DNA of 64,000 bases from Brachypterus glaber (lineage: Eukaryota; Arthropoda; Insecta; Coleoptera; Kateretidae): contig OY294044.1 of the NCBI GenBank assembly GCA_958510825.1, forward strand, positions 101,470,893 through 101,534,892, in the 5' to 3' direction. Of the stretch, positions 60,213 to 64,000 are shown in pieces; positions within the stretch are counted from its first letter, which is position 1, and every line of letters starts with the position of its first letter. The notes beneath the pieces are model-generated. The model was not told the origin of the DNA. It saw nothing but the letters and a program-made list of their open reading frames with translations, and ran no database searches. Position numbers and translations under genes: made by a program.

Positions 60213-60599
60213 ACCAAAAAGTCCCTATAGGGACCTTATGAACGTTGTACTTTTCAACTATTCAGAATACAAAGAAAACTATATTTTTTCAAACTTAATT
60301 CTTATTCATACAGTTTCGTGTCGGTTTTTAAATAATTCTCTTTCGAATATTATGAATTCTATAATTAAATTTATCAATTATTCATCAGATCGTTTTCTCA
60401 TCGAAAAAACAATTGAACGATAAATACTAAATACAACTGTATAATAGAATAATAGTTTACCATCTAGTGGATAACTCTATTTTACTAATTAAATATAATA
60501 ACAATATTATTGTTTTCTTTGTTACTGATTCATTAAATAACAAGCCGTGAAGAAATGTAATGTTACGTATTCCATTATACTATTTATAGTAAATGGTAT

Positions 60600-60895
60600 A
60601 TTGCATTTTCCAAATATTAAAAAATTCAAAATTAAAAAAAAACTTTTAAAAATATTTTTTTTTTCAAAAACAAAAAAAATAAAAAAAAGCTTCCAACTAA
60701 ATTTTTTCAAATTTTTTTTTACGAAAAACAAAAAATTATTTTTTTTACTTCTTTTTACGAAAAACGACAACATAAAAATAAATTTTTTTGAAAATAATAG
60801 TTTTTTCATTTTTTTTTAACTTTTACCCCCAATAACGTTTGTGTTTTTGGGGAGATTATTTTCAAAAACAATAGGGATCTTCCCGTCATACATCT
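60600..60895 (+). repeat. Dispersed repeat copy, A/T-run rich
   Basis: AACAAAAAATTATTTTTTTT, then CCCCAATAACGTTTGTGTTT and TTATTTTCAAAAACAATAGG. The overlapping frames on both strands are products of the A/T runs. Confidence 0.6.
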
Positions 60896-61798
60896 GTACA
60901 CTTTATCAACTTAAAATAAAAACATTAAAAACATTTAAAAAAACATTAAAATAGAGTTCTTTCTCTCAGTTTGTATGGCCTTGACTACTCAGAGGTCATC
61001 CGGCCATTTTTTGTAAGCCTCAACGAAGCCATCTTTCCAAATCACAATTTCAAAACATCCATTAACTTCAAACAAAACGATTTACAAACACATTGAATAC
61101 TTTGAACTCTAGGCACATAATAGAATAGATTGTTATTATAAAGGGGATCTTTACAGTTGTTACGGCGCCAAGATGTGGTCCCTTATCGAAGGACGGACCT
61201 GAACTTTCTTGCAAGGGACCATCATGATTATACAAAATTATTAGGATTTTTTATGCCTAACAAATTTTTACGGCTCAAGGAGCGCTTCTTCATCTTTTAA
61301 ACCTTAAATTAACATTAGCCTTGTCCCAAATTTACCAATTGTTATTTTGTTATTTACTCAAAAAATAAAACACCTACGTCACTGAACAAAACAAATGATA
61401 GTCAAAATAAATGAGAAGAGATGAACATCAGTTCAGCGCTAACCTTGATCTAAAAACCAAATGCACATCATATACATATATTTATTAAATCGTTTTCCTT
61501 TTTTATTTTTTCGCCAATGCATAAACATATTTGAAACTTTTTAAAAATATGTAAAAATATGTGTTATCATTTTTACAATTTTAAGATATTGCAATATTTT
61601 TCTTGTCAAAATCAAAAGACAACTTTAAAATTGAATGGAAATTTCCTGATTTACTTAGTAGCATCTTTTAAGGAAACTTTTTTAGAATATTGGCACAAAT
61701 ATTGAACTTTGTTTTATATAGTATTTAAATTCTATATACACGTAGAAAAATATAATTTTCCTATTTAACCCTATATTGCACCTTGTTTCCTTGTTTCA
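60896..61798. other. No gene seen
   Basis: AT-rich; GGTCCCTTATCGAAGGACGG and TGCAAGGGACC (61179-61210) are a weak hairpin. Confidence 0.4.
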
Positions 61799-62409
61799 GT
61801 TTGGGAACACTGCGCATTAAGACCCCTGAACATAAATTAAGTTTAAGTAGCTCCCTAAAACAAACCAAGAGTTAATCCTGTTGATAGGAAGTCTATACAT
61901 TATAAAATCATCAACAGTGAAATCTGAGTAGCTCGGTTTGGGAAGACAATGGATTTTATTCTTCTCACATTTCCATTAATAGTTCTTAATTTTATACTGT
62001 CTTAGCTTAATTTTAAAAATAGTATGCAATTTATAAAAAAAACAGTATATTTAATTTCTGTCATGATGTGTCAGAACAATAATTAATTAGTAGTAAGTTT
62101 TTGACAAATAATTTTTAGTGAAAACAAAAAGAAATTTACGAATCTGCATATTTTTTGAAAAAATAAGCCACAAAAAACCAATAGACTATTTTTGTGAATG
62201 GATTTAAATTATCTGATCAAAATCTATGTAAATAAGATAATTTCTAAGAAATAAAGTCTAATAACTTTAGAAACCGAGTAGCTCAGATTTTACTGTTAAT
62301 GGTTTTGTAATGTGTAGACCTCTTACTAACAAGATTAACTCTTGGTTTGCGTTGGCATGTCACTAGAACTTAATGTATGTTTAGGATCAGCGTGCCCAGT
62401 TCCTAAATT
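61799..62409. mobile_element. Foldback with GTTTGGGAACACTGCGC ends
   Basis: CAAACCAAGAGTTAATCCTG and GAAATCTGAGTAGCTCGGTTT are mirrored by AAACCGAGTAGCTCAGATTT and AAGATTAACTCTTGGTTTG; arms of about 140 bp. Confidence 0.85.
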
Positions 62410-62815
62410 TCTATTTATACTAGGTATAAATATTATAAAACACAACCTTGTTTTATTTTGTTAGCAAATTCCTTAGTTGAAAACTAAATTAACACACCTT
62501 TAGAAACTTTTTCTAGTCGGTTTGCTAAAATAATTTGACCAAATTAACAGTTAACATTTGAGAAACAATTAACCCACTAACTATAGTTACTTAAAATTAC
62601 AATTAGATTAAACGCCAATTATTGCTGTCATCAGCACATGGAAATACTAATGCGGAACGACTTGCAGTTGTCTTACTTCTTTCATCTTTTGTTTTCTTCG
62701 CCTGCTATAAATTCAGTGTAGACTCGTGCATAATTAACTTTCATTAATTTGGGGCCAATTTTTCACCGGTTTTTTGTGTTTTTTTTTTAGCCAGAAAATT
62801 AATACTTAATTAATA
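62410..62815. other. No gene seen
   Basis: AT-rich with no repeat or frame that I can support. Confidence 0.4.
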
Positions 62816-63971
62816 ACACTAGGCAACAAATCGCAACTTTTTTTTTGCCCCGATCGGAACGTAAATTTTTCTTACTAATTCGAGTGCGTAGAATCCGAAT
62901 CTGACCTTAGAATAATTCCAGCACCTAAAATTTTTGAGATATAAGTTCAGGTAATAATGACGTTTTTTTTTTCAAAATCTTTAAAAAAAAGAGTAGAGTT
63001 TCGAAAATGTTAGTGTATATTAAAAAAAATACGAGGAATTCAAAAATCTATATGTCAAGAACCTACTGTCAGAGTAAGTACGCGAAAAAAAAATAAAAAG
63101 GTTAAAATGAAAGTGCAGAGTTTACTTAATTGCTCATTTGTGGCAAAACTATCAATTTTTTTAAAAAACTTTATAGAAGTTAATTTGTAGATTATAAAAT
63201 TCTCTACAAAAATATTTATACAAATATTTTTTTATTTTGCTTAGTTTGTTCCTAAAAAGTAAATAAGTGAAAAAGTATAAAATTAAAATACACACTGTAA
63301 ACTTTTTTCCCGAGCCCAAAAAATATATTTTTCTTATCAACTTAAAGGCACAGAATCCAAATTTGACCTTAAAAAAAATTCAGCAACTCTTATTTTTTAA
63401 ATTTTAGTACTTGCAATTATGCCAATTTAAAAATAATTTATAAAACAAAATATTGTGTATTTTTGTTTTGTTTTTTTTTTAATGGTTCTACATCATAAGA
63501 ATGTTACTTTATTACATAAGAACCATAATACGTAACATTTTTTTAGTTTATTTTTGACCCCCTAGTAATGATTTTTGACAATTTTTATCATGAGCTTGTC
63601 CCCTTATGCATCCTTCTTCTTACCCTCCACCCCTACTTAGTTTTGTCACATTATCCATTTTTTTTAATATTTTTTTTTTCATAATATCCCTATTTATTCT
63701 ACCTATAAACTTAAAGTTTCTATGTTTTAAATTGGGTATTTTTTAACTAATATCGAGTCGCCGAATCCAAATTTGTTTTGGAATATTTTTGTCTCCCATG
63801 ATTTTAGAACAAAAGAGGGATAAAATAATGATTTTTTAACATTTTTATCTTATTTTTCTCAGAAAACTTAGGTAATAGAAATATTCTGAGGCCAGATTCG
63901 GTTTCAGCGACCCAAAATTAGTTAAAAAACATATGACTCCAATCGGGGCAAGAAACCGTGTTGCCTAGTGT
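62816..63971. mobile_element. 1.16-kb element with ACACTAGGCAACA ends
   Basis: ACACTAGGCAACA at the left and TGTTGCCTAGTGT at the right, then GCCCCGATCGGAACGTA against GACTCCAATCGGGGC. The interior carries three GAATCCNAATNTGACCTT-type words (62888, 63352, 63767) and a mirrored CAGATTCGGTTTCAGCGACCC near the right end. No coding. Confidence 0.8.
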
Positions 63972-64000
63972 AATAATTATTAATAATTTATATGGCCCGT

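Overview
This is an AT-rich eukaryotic window with introns, GT-AG splice sites, GAA and TTA microsatellites, jockey-like and other non-LTR retrotransposon remnants, a tRNA-derived SINE candidate and very many foldback DNA elements. It is most likely an insect or another arthropod; nothing fixes the species. One 200-base run of N (24000-24199) is an assembly gap.

Host genes. Only about 1.1 kb is convincingly host coding, and it belongs to two divergent genes whose start codons lie 121 bp apart. On the minus strand is an RCCD1-like gene (RCC1 repeats): exon 1 at 22557-23089 and exon 2 at 13912-14222, separated by an 8.3 kb intron, with the last exon(s) not seen. On the plus strand is ARL3 (dnd in Drosophila): a three-base first exon carrying only the ATG (23211-23213), a 397 bp intron, and exon 2 (23611-23871) coding residues 2-88 with P-loop, switch I and WDIGGQ. 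The second half of ARL3 was not found. If neither gene is truncated, most of the window is introns: RCCD1 intron 2 to the left edge, and ARL3 intron 2 (at least 40 kb) from 23872 to the right edge.

The rest. About 24 kb by hand tally is inverted-repeat (foldback or MITE-like) DNA from roughly 20 families, many nested or butted together. Families seen more than once: CAGTGCGGTCCAAAAGTC (three copies, Tc1/mariner-like with TA flanks), CAGGGTTATTCAGA (three), CTATGGTCTGTTTCA (two), CAGTAGTCGGCG (two), AACCGGGGTTAAGT (two), CAGCCACACAAA (two), a minisatellite-armed family (two, one containing the gap), TACACTGTAAAAA (two), and short hairpins carrying GTGATTGGCTT (two). Single elements include a hAT-like 588-bp one, a GC-rich 197-bp one with a 10-bp target duplication, and a possible Harbinger-like one.

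Right part. 52.3 kb carries a tRNA-derived head on the minus strand, 55.3-56.6 kb a 590-bp tandem duplication, and 57.2-58.9 kb a 5'-truncated jockey-like element with one frameshift, an intact FADD motif and a TTA tail. I found no CRISPR, rRNA, intact tRNA or viral gene.

The most interesting points are the compact bidirectional promoter with a CTCF-like site in the adjacent intron, the foldback load inside transcribed introns (long hairpin RNA potential), the minisatellite-armed elements, and an internal motif shared by foldback elements with unrelated ends.
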